Assembly (NCBI RefSeq): GCF_026230105.1
Contig: NC_079474.1
Span: 27,666,294 to 27,730,293 of the forward strand
Source: Diorhabda sublineata
Taxonomy: Eukaryota; Arthropoda; Insecta; Coleoptera; Chrysomelidae
Reading direction: 5' to 3'
DNA: 64,000 nucleotides
The position numbers and the translations under genes were made by a program. The notes beneath the pieces were generated by a model. The model did no database searches. It was not told the DNA's origin and worked only from the letters and a program-made list of their open reading frames with translations. This document shows, piece after piece, positions 48,662-60,159 of this stretch. How positions within the stretch are numbered: position 1 is the first letter of the stretch; every line of letters starts with the position of its first letter.

Positions 48662-48989
48662 ATTAACTAAGTAAACACGACAGCACAATTCGCAACAAAT
48701 AATAACTTTTAAATAAACAAAAATGCAAATAGCTAATAAACAAACAATATCAAACACCTTTGCAAGATGGACGTTGTTCATTCAATAATCTTGGTTGTTT
48801 CTCGATGCATGATTGCAACTTAGTTTCAGAATCCAGATTGACAAACATTCAAAAGTAAAAACACCAAAAAGTAAGCTTTTAGATGTGAGCCAGTAACAGA
48901 GATGGCGTTGAAAATCGTCCTGAACTTCTCCTATTCCAGTACACAGGCCCTGGTGTTCAGCATCCCAGAACAAGTGTTATCGTAAGCTA

Positions 48990-49440
48990 TAGAAAAACTC
49001 ATTTTGGAAGACCTGCGCAGTATCGAACGCGATATGTCTGAATAATTGGTTATCAGCGCACGTAGTATTAAGAAAATAATTCAGGAACGACTCGGTTACC
49101 GTAGAATTTCAGCCAAGAGTTTTGATTAGAAATTCACACACTGAGAAGTTTCCTCGCGTCTCAGCGAATTGGGTTGCTAAACACTAGAACACCCTCCTTA
49201 TAGTCCCAATTTGTCGCCATGCGATTATTATTTATTTGTTCCATTGAAAGAGGCACTTTGAAGACTGCGATTTTAAAGCAAAGCGAAAGAAGGATCCTTC
49301 GGACGCGGAGAGTTACGTGACGAGCCGAGAGATTTTTACGAAAAAGGTATACGTAAGCTTCCCGCGAAATTTCAACAGTGTAGAGTATAACGGAGACTAT
49401 CCAGAAATACTATTAAAAATTTCAGCTCTGTAACATAATA
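48990..49440 (+). pseudogene. Mariner relic, same family as 15590-15900
   Basis: The plus strand reads LVISARSIKKIIQERLGYRR then ISAKSF, the second helix-turn-helix, and then jumps to a worn 'HTPPYSPNLSPCDYYLF' region (about 49190-49250), FTKKVY and the C terminus. The first catalytic Asp segment is absent. Confidence 0.7.
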
Positions 49441-50240
49441 ATAAATTCTTTAATAGCAAAAATATAATTGGCCTAGTACGTTAAATGACAAACATATGTT
49501 ATTACATATTTCTTATACAAATTGCTTGATGTATTACTGTAATTTTTTTAAATTCGAATTTTGATTAAATGTAAAATTCTTCTCCCTTTTGTTTACCTTT
49601 ATTCTATACTTCAATGGCTCATCGCAGGTGTTCAGGCAGATAATTAAGTACGTATCAATATCAGAAATAGTAAATCACGATCAATGGCTCACTGATGAAC
49701 TTCCTAAAACTCGGTATCGATACCTTTAAAGTTGAAATTAATTGATACAGTCACTCTCTAACAGTTTTCTATAATTAACAATTAGCGTGAACGATACGGT
49801 GAATTGATTGAAATCTGATTGTGAAGGGGAAATTGGAAATTGAAGCAAAAACAATCAAGTATGATTAGACAAGAAATAAAATGCAGAAAAAAACATCTCG
49901 TATCTATTAAATTATATAAAATAAACAAGAAGGAAATTAACTGCGCTGTTAATCAGACATTTAGTATTAGTACGAGAACCCGCACTTACGAGTACATCAA
50001 AGTGTTTAGTTCGCGTTCGTCGATATCTAACATAAAAATAACACGGTCAAAAATACCTTCTTCCAGAAACAATATGCGTAAGACATGTTTTTTTATAGTT
50101 CATCTTCCCAAAATCAGAACATTCCAGATACTTGATGCTTCAGATTAACTCTGAACAGGATGTAAATAAGATGTGTTCATTATTATTTTGAATGATGAAG
50201 ATGAGAAACGTCAATAATAAATTTTATGAACATTTTTAAA
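49441..50240. other. No gene seen
   Basis: AT-rich. A 102-codon plus-strand frame (49840-50148) is lysine/isoleucine-rich with no motif. Confidence 0.4.
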
Positions 50241-50938
50241 CGAGGGCGGATCAAATATGATCGAGACAAACGCCCTGGCACATTTATTTATTATCGATAA
50301 TATTTACAAAAGTTTTTCTAGATAATCCCCATCATAAGTTACACATTTTTGCCACCTCTCCGGAAGCTTTTAGATGCTGGTATCGAAGAATTCCTTGGGC
50401 AACTCGGATAGACATGTGCGCATATTCTAGTATCTCCCTTTCTAGTTCTGATATTGTTTCAAGTGTGACACGCGCGTTATCCTAAAGAAGAATCGCACTT
50501 TGTACTGGAATGCTCCTCCACTTAGAGCAATAACCGGGTTTCACGTATGTTTTCAGAAGGTTAGTTAACGTACAGAACTTCCTATCGATCCCATAATACT
50601 GTACGCACAATCTTACCCGCGGTCCTGGTTGTCTTCTACACGATTAATGTTGATGGTGTGAATAAAGCAGATCTACTCAGGCAATCATTACCGAACTGAA
50701 TTCGTAAAGGTCGTAAAAATTTCCACGTTTTTAATACCATCCCACACCAAAAAACGGATGACAATACGTTATACAACGGTGGTTGGTACTTGACGTTCAC
50801 TCATGGTCTTAGTACGCGCGTGCATTCGCGACGAAAACTATGCCATTGCTAATAAGGAACCTAGCTAACACATAACCTTCAAAACATATGGGCGCGCCAA
50901 CTACATTGTTTGTCTCAATCATATTTGAATCGCCCTCT
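50241..50938 (-). mobile_element. Short mariner relic with inverted repeats
   Basis: The left end CGAGGGCGGATCAAATATGA then TCGAGACAAA is matched on the complement of the right end by GAGGGCGATTCAAATATGAT then TGAGACAAA. The minus strand encodes NARVTLETISELEREILEYA and, after a shift, a C-terminal FFDTSI..LPERWQKCV-like block. The element is about 0.7 kb and its interior is largely lost. Confidence 0.8.
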
Positions 50939-50939
50939 A

Positions 50940-51998
50940 TGCTTTTCATAACTAAAAAAATCTTTTTCTGTAAAATATATTTTGCTAACGAGGCGTTCCA
51001 CGATTATGATAAGTAAGTAAGTACATAAACGTTCACTTTGATCGGTCCTTGTGACTGCGCCATGCTATAACGGTCTACATACTTTATGTCTGTATGGGAA
51101 AAATGGTTAGTAGAGTTAGTAGACAGTACTATTAAAAAGAACTTTCCTACCTTCCTTCCAACTTTTGAACAATTATACGTAAATTGAAGGGTTCTAAGTT
51201 TTCTACTAGTGTGGCCAATTTTAAATGAAACTATGGCAAGCAACAACTCTTTTCAGAAGGTATTGTGTGATACTAATTTTGTTTGTATTTATGACTGTTT
51301 TGGCAACTGGCATTAAAAAAGCGAATCTGTGATGAATTGAATCAAATAATTCTAGAATTTGAAATCCAAGCTTCTTCTTTGGATAGTAAATACATTGAAT
51401 GGTAGGTAATGTAGTGATTTGCCTCACATACTTAGTTTCTTGAGAAGTGGACGTTTGGATATGCATCTCGGTAAACTACATCGTTAAATCTGGTTTGGTT
51501 TTTTTTTTCTGTGGGGGAATTCTATATAAAATATTTACAACACTGAACCTGGTAATATTGACGTATTAAAATCAACGTATTGCTGAAGAATCTAGAGCTA
51601 TTTCTGCTAACACTATTGAAAAAGTATCACTAGAATTTTAAAATACGATATTTCGTTAGATTCCAAATTCTGATCAGTTTGAATGTGGTAAGGTAACCTT
51701 ACAACCCTTAAAGCACTTTTTCTAGGGTTAATGAATCTATATGTTGATGTATAAATATATAGATAGTTATCGAATAATTCGAATTATGAACATTTTGCTC
51801 CCTGTAATGTTATAGAAATTAAAATAAAAAGCTATTGGTAGCGACTGCTTAGATTTTTTTAAAAAAAGTCTGCTATGATTTACTCCATTTGTCTCTTAAC
51901 TACTCATTCTTTTTTTTTTCGAAAGGTCAATTTTAAATAACAGAATATAATTCACCACAATTATATGAAAATGAACGTATAAGTATTAATATCCCTTT
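50940..51998. other. No gene seen
   Basis: Short minus-strand frames at 51004-51246 and 51221-51466 carry no recognisable motif. Confidence 0.4.
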
Positions 51999-52652
51999 CT
52001 AATTAAGCTGGTACTTTTTACCAATAGGAGCGGGATCCGAATCAAAAATAACTTGGACACAGGGATACTTCCAACCGCTTAAATCTGAGTGAACAGGTAG
52101 AATATCTACTGGCACAACCTTAGGTTTACCATGTTTTTTAATTGGAACTTTTGAATCAACAAAAGTTTTCTCATTTGCTTTGATTTGAGAATAATCCATG
52201 TACAAAGTTTCATTATTGAGAGATTCTTTAATACTATAACCGACTTTGGCCTCAACGATGGTTTGAGGTAGAAATCTAGTTTGTTCTGTTGATATATATT
52301 CAGTTCTTCGTAGCTAAAATACTGATTTAGCGTAATGTGGAATCTTGATTCCAATTAATATGTCTTCATCTGCGGGATCTAAAGTAGCTCCAGTTTATAT
52401 ATCATATATTGTTTATGAGATCTATACTGACCTCTAAGTCATGTTCCCTCAATACCCTCCACTTATAATTACATTCTAGAGATGTGGTATCGTATTAAAT
52501 AAACCTAAAGGTGTTTGAAACAATTATAGCTAATTGTTAGTACAACAAATAAAATTTACCTAATCGATTCGGACGGATAAGAAATAAATTTAAGATCAAA
52601 TGGAATATCTGACAGAGCGTTGCAATATTTGACTTTGTAGATTGAATCGCAC
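51999..52652 (-). pseudogene. PAF1 (pseudogene): PAF1 pseudogene fragment with a retained intron
   Basis: PAF1 is a core subunit of the Paf1 complex, which travels with RNA polymerase II. The minus strand reads YKVKYCNALSDIPFDLKFIS then YPSESI (52652-52560), and a 55-base intron (52559-52505) with GTAAAT, a TACTAAC branch site and TTTAG. Then come TSLECNYKW, REHDLEVSIDLI, LDPADEDILIGI, RRTEYISTEQTRF, IVEAKVGYSIKESLNNET, SQIKANEKTFVDSK and CVQVIFDSDPAPIG. The first exon starts after TTTAATATTTAG. These blocks fall in the order of the N-terminal half of PAF1. Several stops and frameshifts (for example F-I-stop at the second exon) disable it. The kept intron shows it arose by DNA duplication, not by reverse transcription. 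Confidence 0.85.
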
Positions 52653-53183
52653 CTAAATATTAAACAAATTGTCATTGTAAATGTCGTCCGTTTAAGGACA
52701 TTCCTACTGGCAATATATATCTTTCGGCTTTACATAAATACAACATAAATTCGATTGGAGTACTGTTACATAATGTATAAATAAAAAGTCAGTTACATTT
52801 AGAAGCTCGAGTGTGGTGGAAAATATAAAAATCACATTCAGATGGAACTTAATGTATTTTTATCATATAAAAATGATCTAACCCACATGTGTTTTAGAGT
52901 TTATATTGTTATTGAAAAATATTCCCGGCAAGGTCGTTTACAACAAATTTTTCTTATCAGCTTTGATTTATGTTACAGATGGATAAAATCGAAACATTTG
53001 TTTTTAATCGATCTTTATGTGTTGATTCATTCCAGATAACTTCATACATTTTATTTATTTATTTCATTTTGAAGATGAGATGCGCATACAAAAAACGGTG
53101 ATGGCGCTATTGTAGATTCGTATGTACACTCGGAGGAGAAAGATTTTAAATGCAAAATAAGAATAAGTCTTTCAAAGTATATA

Positions 53184-54849
53184 CAGAGTGAGTTTTATGT
53201 TTGTAACGCCTCAATTATCTCGGAAACGGCTTGTACGATTTCCATAAATTTTAGTGCTCAAGGGTCTTGTGATACGGCCGGTATTATGATGGTATTTACA
53301 TTGTTGTCAGATCTTTCCTTTTTCCGGAAAAATGATGAACTTTGTTATTTCAAATAGATCACGATATATATTTTGTGCTTTTAGAAATCCATAAGAAATA
53401 CTAAATGCCAGGATTTATAGCTACATTTACAGTATCTCCACCAAAGTTACAATAAATATTGTACATTAAGATGGCTACGATAAATTAAACTCGTTTAATT
53501 TGAATATTTTTTGATAATACTACCTACAACAACTCAAGACAAATCTTTAAATGTTTGTGTCATGTTAGAACTAGATCCACATTTGCGAAGTAGAAAAATT
53601 ACGAATTTTAGGAAACATACAGTAAAGGCAATTACTGCAGATGCTCAAAATGTTGTCCATTTACTTCAATCTAACAAGTCGATTTTTAAAACTTTCCAAT
53701 AATCCTATCGTTCAATTCCTGAAGATTGGCAGGTTTTGTTTTATAAACAATATTTTTTAAGTGACCCCACAGAAAATAGTCTAAAGGATTAATGTCGGGT
53801 GATCGCGGGAGCCATTCGATAAAACCACACCTTCCAATCCATCTTCTGGAAAACACATTATTCAGATATTGCCTCACCACATATTGTTATTGTCTGTTTT
53901 TCTTATCTTATCCAATCCAACTCAGGTATAATACCATTTCCCATTTTCCATAAATCTAAATACGCCATTTAAGTTACCTCAATGAAAAGGGATCAATTAT
54001 TTTGTCGCCTATTATTCCAGTTTTTTGGGATATTGGGTATGGGATTCGCGCATCCAACGGGAATTGTTGCGTGACAATTAATACAAAAAGTGGCCTCATC
54101 GCAAAATATAACATTACTTAAAAAATTTTGATCGTTTTGATTGTTTTTTCTATATAACATTTTTCCATTATTAGGTCTGCAAACTCTTCACGTCTATCGT
54201 CATCTGATTACTCTTGAACCAACGTTACTTTGTAGGGATGGAATTTATTATCACGCAAAATTATCATTAAGGATGTTTGCGAAATATCAAGTTCCCTGGA
54301 TATTTGTCTAGTACTCAAGTGTGGATCGTCTTCCATCAGGGCACAAAGATCTGTTTTCAGTTTATGCAGTTTTTCTGTGCCCTAATATGGATAAATCTTT
54401 TACCGAACCGTTACTAATTTACTGATAGTAAATCTGGTTATGGGATTTCGGTTAGGATATAAATTATTTATGATATTACACGTTTCTTATCAAGAAAATA
54501 TCAATTTGTTCTTTTTCATATAAACGATCCATTGCGACTTTCAATAAACTTCAACAATACAGAATTAATTGAAAGGTCAAATTTGTTATTGTAGCAGTCA
54601 TAGCCTCCTAAATATTTTAACTTCGGCGGAGATAACGCAAATGTAGCTATAACTCCGAAATTATGGCAAGTATAGGGAACATTAGATGAAAAATAATAAG
54701 TATTTCTTAAGTATTTCGAAAAGGGGAAATTATACAGGGTGGTCCATTCGAAATAACAAAGTACATGACACTTGTGCACAAAAATTTTAAAAAATCGTAC
54801 AAGTCGTTTCCGAAATAATTGAGGCGTTCCATACATAAAACTTACTCTG
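53184..54849 (-). mobile_element. Tc1/mariner-type element with long inverted repeats, inactive
   Basis: The left end CAGAGTGAGTTTTATGTTTG (53184), continuing through AACGCCTCAATTATCTCGGA and ACGGCTTGTACGATTT, is mirrored at 54849 with few changes over about 65 bases; TA flanks both ends. The minus strand encodes MEDDPHLSTRQISRELDISQ then TSLMIILRDNKFHPYKVTLV (DNA-binding), a worn NVIFCDEATF (first Asp), VRQYLNNVFSRRWIG and PRSPDINPLDYFLWGHLKN (third Asp). Between the first Asp and 53880 much of the catalytic core, including the second-Asp block, is missing. An extra TACAGGGTGG starts inside the right repeat at 54735. Confidence 0.88.
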
Positions 54850-55539
54850 TATATAAACTCTTTTGTTGTTGGACTATAGTAATCAATACCATAGTGTACT
54901 ATTTTCAATATATAGTTTAAGTTCCGAATTCATCATCAGGGACTGAAATTACGATTGAAATATAATGTAAAACTATAAACAGTGTATGTATAATGGAAAA
55001 TTGAAAATTACTTTTATTAATTAAATGAGAATCGCGGTATAACACATTTTTCGTAAAAATTGAATTCCATCCATGTTAGTATAAGTCGTTGAATTTGTGT
55101 TTTCAAAAGATATGCATAGATGAGGTTTACGAAATCAGTCTTTTATTAATACATCGACCACTCTCGGCAAGCGAATATCTGTCAGGGTATACTTTGCTCT
55201 TACTTTTGTGAGAGGCCATTCACAAAATTTCTCAACCACTTGAGTATGATAATAATTTTTTTCTTAATTTCTTGGGGTTCTAGGTTGTTTGGAAGAAATG
55301 ATCAAACATCGATTAAATTTCACATTTTTACTTAATTTATATGTAACTTAACGTTTCGCTCCTTCATGGAAGCATTTTCGAATGAGTAATTAATATAGAA
55401 TGATTAAAATATTTGTAGATAGATAAAAACTTATAACAGATTTCTCGAAAACATTATCAAAAACATAGTATCCAAATCCATGACCTATTTACCTTAGAAT
55501 TTCAACAAAACGATATTATAGCAGGTAAATTGAAACTAA

Positions 55540-56260
55540 TTAATTAATTTATGGTAACTTTGGCTTTTTTATATCTTGTCTCTCATTCACAAAAAACTTA
55601 TCTTGTTTTATGCGTATTAATTCTCTGATTAATAATTTTTAGTTTCTGTCTGTTTACTAAAATTTTTGTTACTTTAATTCTTAGTGCATTTGTGGCCATT
55701 TATTCTGTTCTGTTCCTTAATATTGTGTAGTCATTCCTATATAATGTTTTTGGACAATTTAAAATTGGTATGGAGTATATAATATTTGATTTTTTAGTGT
55801 CTTTAGTTTTTTTACAAGTTTAGTGAATAGTGGTAATAATGTGTTATATGTTAATGTTATATTGATGTTATGTTTCGATAAAATATATTTCAGTTTTTCT
55901 GATAGTTGGTTTGTGTAATGGAGTGTCTTTTTCTTGGCTTGGATTTATTTGTGTAGTTGGATTTATATTTATTTTATTGTGTAATTTATATGTACATATG
56001 TTGTCTATTCTATTAATCTGATTTTATGGATATCGATTATTTTGTTTTTTTATCTATTATTCCTATAACAACGTTATTTTTTTGTGATGTGGGATGGCAT
56101 GAGTTATAATTTAGATATCTTCCATGTTGTTTAAAAATTCCGGAAACTTTGAAAGTTACTGATTTTATATATGTCAAAGTTATTATATCATCATATCAAT
56201 GTATTATATAGAAATCGTTCCAAAAAATAAGAATGATATGAAATGGCAGAGGCTTTGTTT
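55540..56260 (-). mobile_element. Penelope-like element fragment (RT tail and GIY-YIG nuclease)
   Basis: The minus strand reads GRYLNYNSCHPTSQKNNVVI then GIIDKK, the 'GRYLNFxSxHPxxHKxxxIxxLVDR' segment at the end of the Penelope reverse transcriptase. Then come KYILSKHNINITLTYNTLLP, IIYSIPILNCPK and, after a one-base shift, KHYIGMTTQYL and a worn 'xRxxxHK' stretch. That is the GIY-YIG endonuclease signature following a 'Y.IPC.NC' lead-in. A polymerase tail joined to GIY-YIG is diagnostic of this retroelement class. The copy is AT-rich, shifted and truncated. Confidence 0.75.
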
Positions 56261-56599
56261 TGCCAATATTTTGGTTTAAGTATTTACGAATAGGTTCTAT
56301 TTGTTTGCACATATCACTATTGGATAATTCTTCGCAAGACATTATCACCAATATCTACTTCTTCGATGTTTCACAATTTTTGTATTTCATATGGAATGAT
56401 GCAACTTAATCCTTTTCAATATTGTCGCCTTGCTTAATAATATTTTTCACTGTGCGTTGGTTAATAACTGCTTGTGAAAGAAGCTAATTGCCACCAAATT
56501 CCCGTTTATTCAAAATCTTATGCTTTACAGGCGGGATCAGGTGGAGCAAAAGGAATCACTCTGGAAACCAAATAACTTATGCGAATGGCGCTAAATGTC

Positions 56600-57180
56600 A
56601 ATTGCAGAATACAAATCAACAAGCCATGAATCGGTTTACTTTGCGAGAACGCGGAATAATTGTTTTTAATTTTTAACGCACTAATTCGTCAATTCTGTTG
56701 GCGTATCGTCAATTTCGTCGCAGATTTCCAGACCATCTGAAATCAATTTGACAATTTATATGGCGTTTGATGTCTTGAAGAGACTGAGGCCACACTGGAC
56801 GGCATTGAAGCAGCTGTTCTGCTGAAAATATTGCTAATTCCCTACAAAGTACAGACAGTGCATTAGTTGTTGGCTGTAACCACCATCCTAAACCTCGACG
56901 AAGAAGTGGACGATTGTCCATCGAAAATTGTCACGAACTATGAGGCTCATTTCAATCTTGAAAGTTACTGCGTGGTATGCCGGTTATGCCGTTTAAATCG
57001 CCGGAGGTCAATCTAGGACTGTGGATGGCACGTGCTACAGAGCCGTTATTATGAATTTTTTCATCCTCAATTAAAAAAATTGGAACTGGAAAATGTGTGG
57101 CTTCAAAGGGACGGTGCAACGGTGCATGTTGCGTCCCAATGATATTCTGAAAGAAGCATTTATGGATAGCTTAATCTCTC
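56600..57180 (+). pseudogene. Tc1/mariner-type transposase relic
   Basis: The plus strand reads MNRFTLRERGIIVFNF, LAYRQFRRRFPDH (helix-turn-helix), NHHPKPRRRSGRLSIEN (linker), and then PQLKKLELENVWLQRDGATV then HVA, the second catalytic Asp block. The first and third catalytic blocks are not recognisable. Same clan as 8595, 30914 and 59113. Confidence 0.75.
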
Positions 57181-57299
57181 GTGTGTGATTTTCAAAATGA
57201 AATACTTTTCAATAACATCTTCATCTTCCTTTAACCCTTTAGATGGTAAAATTATCAAAACTCCTACTATACGCGTTCAATATCTTGCTTTATAAAACA

Positions 57300-57950
57300 A
57301 AGTATTTTATTTATAACACTCTCCACTACTTGATTACGGAGATATAGTTTATTCTAATTGGATAACTGTTGCAGTTTCCAACTCCATTAAAAAATTGCAA
57401 GACAGCTGCATGCATTTTCCGATAAATTTACCTTATCGAGATCACATAACTTCCCACTTAAACAGAAATTCTATTCTAAACATGAAGAATCATATGGAGC
57501 GACACACGCTAAGTTTTATTTATAAAATGATAAAAAGTGGTCAACCTACTTATTTGTTTAATTCATTTTATATCCTTAATCATCCTCACAATATTAGAAA
57601 TAATAACTTAGAGTACCACAAATGTAGAATAGATTATCAGAAAACTATAAAAACCTCTCATTTGAATCTTTTGCCAAATGAGGATGAAAAGTTACCTTAT
57701 GGGAAATTTTATCCTGCTGGATTTGCTTGCGTTACAGTTCTGTTTCTATTTTATTTTCATTTGCATTACCTCCCCCTCTACATAATGCCTTCCCCGCTTG
57801 GTGCTTTGGTATATTTATTGTATAGTTAAAACAAATGTCATCTTTGGAATTTCCAACATAAGAACAAATCCTGCTCTTTTTGGTAATATGTATATATTAT
57901 TATGTTATTGTGTACGATGGCAATAAAGTTTTTTCATTCATTCATTATTC
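57300..57950 (+). mobile_element. CR1/L2-type LINE ORF2 end and 3' tail
   Basis: The plus strand reads HSPLLDYGDIVYSNWITVAV then SNSIKKLQDSCMHF and LNRNSILNMKNHMERHTLSF then IYKMIKSGQPTYLFNSF. It matches the post-polymerase 'LDYxDxVYxx...LNxLxxxxRRxxxxLxxLxKIIKxGxPxYL' region of CR1/L2-like LINEs. The frame stays open to 57829. The segment ends with ATGGCAATAAAGTTTTTTCA then TTCATTCATT, the simple-repeat 3' end of this group. Confidence 0.8.
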
Positions 57951-58539
57951 TTCAATTTTCAGCCAAAATCCATAAATTGGAAAATGTTAACTTTTAAAAT
58001 AAAGAATTTTCATACAAATTCAAAGATAACATTTTCAAAAATACTAAAATAATTTGTTCTTAAGCATAAACACAGAATAATTATGAAATATTAACTAACA
58101 AATATTTCCATTTCGTTTTGACTCTCGTAGGGATTATAATCCCAATTTATTTTTTAGTAGGAGGTTACGTTCGAAAACTGTACTGTTCAAATTTAATAAT
58201 TGTTAGTGCTTTACGGTGATGAATCTCTAAGTCAATTTCGAACATGTTCTTTTATATATTTAAATTAGATAGAAATTAAATGAGAAAATTTCCCGCTGGA
58301 GTAAGTTTTCCCTCTGGAAATCTTTCCTGCGCGAGATATATAGGACAAATTAAGCGAACTTTAGTTTACCATCGGTCTCTGAAGACGACAACTTGGATAT
58401 CGAAACGGGCGTCAGTGGAGTGTTGATGTAGTTGTATTAACCAGTATACCATTATTGATAGGAATTTTTAATTGGTTAGGTTGTAAAAGACCATTAATTT
58501 ATAAATTTGAGAAAACCGATGGAAGTTATTACATTAAAA
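57951..58539. other. No gene seen
   Basis: AT-rich sequence, no structure recognised. Confidence 0.45.
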
Positions 58540-58830
58540 TTACATGGTTCATTCTTTATAGCCGAATCGAATTTAGGTAAAATAAAAAACCTACCAGATG
58601 GTAGATGTAAATGTGAATACCCATTTCTTATCATTACTTGTTACGCTTTATGGTCGTCTCGGGGGTATGAAGTTTTAAATTTAGACGAAACGTCCCGTAT
58701 TAAAGAGCCAAAGCGTCTTGGATGTTTATAGCTTGTAATAATGGAGACGCAGCTTAATTTCTCGTACTGCCGGCAGGTTCGTGTCGGATAAATTTTATAA
58801 TAATTATAGTTATCAGTCTATCAGAAATTA
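58540..58830 (+). repeat. Dispersed repeat, copy 2 (see 17860-18160)
   Basis: Shares the ordered blocks TTAAATTTAGACGAAACGTC, GTATTAAAGA, ATGTTTATAGCTT, and TACTGCCGGCAGGTT with the first copy. A 74-codon open frame (58507-58731) overlaps it but is not conserved in copy 1. Confidence 0.65.
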
Positions 58831-59112
58831 TTTATACAAAATATTATTTAAAAAGTTTGTTCCTTCATCTTTGTTTTTCTTATTTTTGATCGGAATAACA
58901 ATTTATTTTATTTCTTTCGTCTACAGTTTGTTTCTTTCTCAAGTACTTGAACTTTCATAGAAATATTTCTGTCGCGTCAATGAATCCTTTTCCTGTGAAG
59001 TCCTCAAGAACAAATCCGAGTTTGATTATTCTTTTTATTTTTAAACTTTGTTTCTTTAAGTTATAATACGCCACAATATGAACGACAGTCTTTCAATTTT
59101 TTTATCAAACTA

Positions 59113-60152
59113 CAGGGTGGCGCAATAGAACGTGCATATTGCATCAACGGTCGTTCATACGTCTTGACAAGGCGAAGGTATCGTTCGGAATATGGATTGA
59201 GACACATTAATGAAGCTCCGAGTGCAAATTTAATTAAAACATGGATTAATCATCTTGAAGAGACCGGTTCCACATTTAAACCACCAGCAAAAGGTCGTCC
59301 AATAACGTCTAGGAATACAAACAATATTGATAGGGTGAAGGAATCAGTACGAAAAATCCGCATGTGTCTACTTAGAAGCGATTGGCAGCTTTAAACTTGT
59401 CGCGACGTGGAAGTTTACAGCGAATTTTGAAGTTGGATCTTAAACTGCATCCTTATAAGTTCCAGTTAACACAGAAATTAAAAGATACTGACTTTGGAGC
59501 AAAGTTGGTATTTGCTGAAGAAATACTTAGCCGATTTCCCGCTTTTGACAACATCCTTTTTTCCGATAAGGCTCATTTTCATTTAAATGGGTTCGTAAAT
59601 CGACAAAATTGTCGTTATGGGACCGAAAAAAAAAACAAAAATTAAACATCAAAAACTAGTGCATAGTCCGAAAGTAATGGTATGGGCAGCAATCTCAAGC
59701 AAAGGAATCATTGGCCCTTTCTTCTTTGAAGATTCACGGGGACGAAACATCGCCGACCGCTATGTTGCGATGTTAGAGGGATATTTGACACCGGAACTCC
59801 CAGATCAAGAATAGCGAATAGGAGAACTTGGTTCTAACAAGATGGAGCGCCCTGTTACACATGAAATGACTCTATGGCGGCTGTACAGATAGACAGATGA
59901 GCCCTGACTTGACGCCTCTAAATTTTTTTTGTGTAGACACCTCAAACATAAAGTGTACATGAACAAACCGAAGGACATCTGTCAGCTAAATGAAAATATC
60001 CGCCAGGAAATGACAGCAATCACCCCAAATTTATTGACAAGAGTTTTCACAACTCTGCGTTCGCGTTTAGAGGACTGCCGTCCGTCATTTGGATGATGTT
60101 ATTTTAAAAAAAATAAACTTTATTTACCTAATCATCATATTGCGCCACCCTG
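59113..60152 (+). mobile_element. Tc1/mariner-type element with both ends, lightly degraded
   Basis: Terminal repeats CAGGGTGGCGCAATA match exactly at 59113 and, inverted, at 60152, each next to TA. The interior encodes, in three short overlapping frames, RYRSEYGLRHINEAPSANLI then KTWINHLEETGS (helix-turn-helix), LKLHPYKFQLTQKLKDTDFG, FDNILFSDKAHFHLNG (the usual Glu after the first Asp is Lys), VHSPKVMVWAAISSKGIIGP then FFFEDSRGR, a worn 'WFQQDGAPCHT' near 59830 and a C terminus near 60090. 1.04 kb with a handful of shifts. It is among the better-preserved transposons in the window. Confidence 0.92.
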
Positions 60153-60159
60153 TATATGT

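Noticed and set aside
49840..50148. 102-codon plus-strand frame
   Set aside because: Lysine/isoleucine-rich with no motif and no start or splice context.
53511..53702. Plus-strand frame with LELDPHLRSRKIT, resembling the DNA-binding motif MEDDPHLSTRQI of the surrounding transposon
   Set aside because: It is opposite to the element's own transposase and only about ten residues match; I could not decide between coincidence and a nested fragment, so it is not called.
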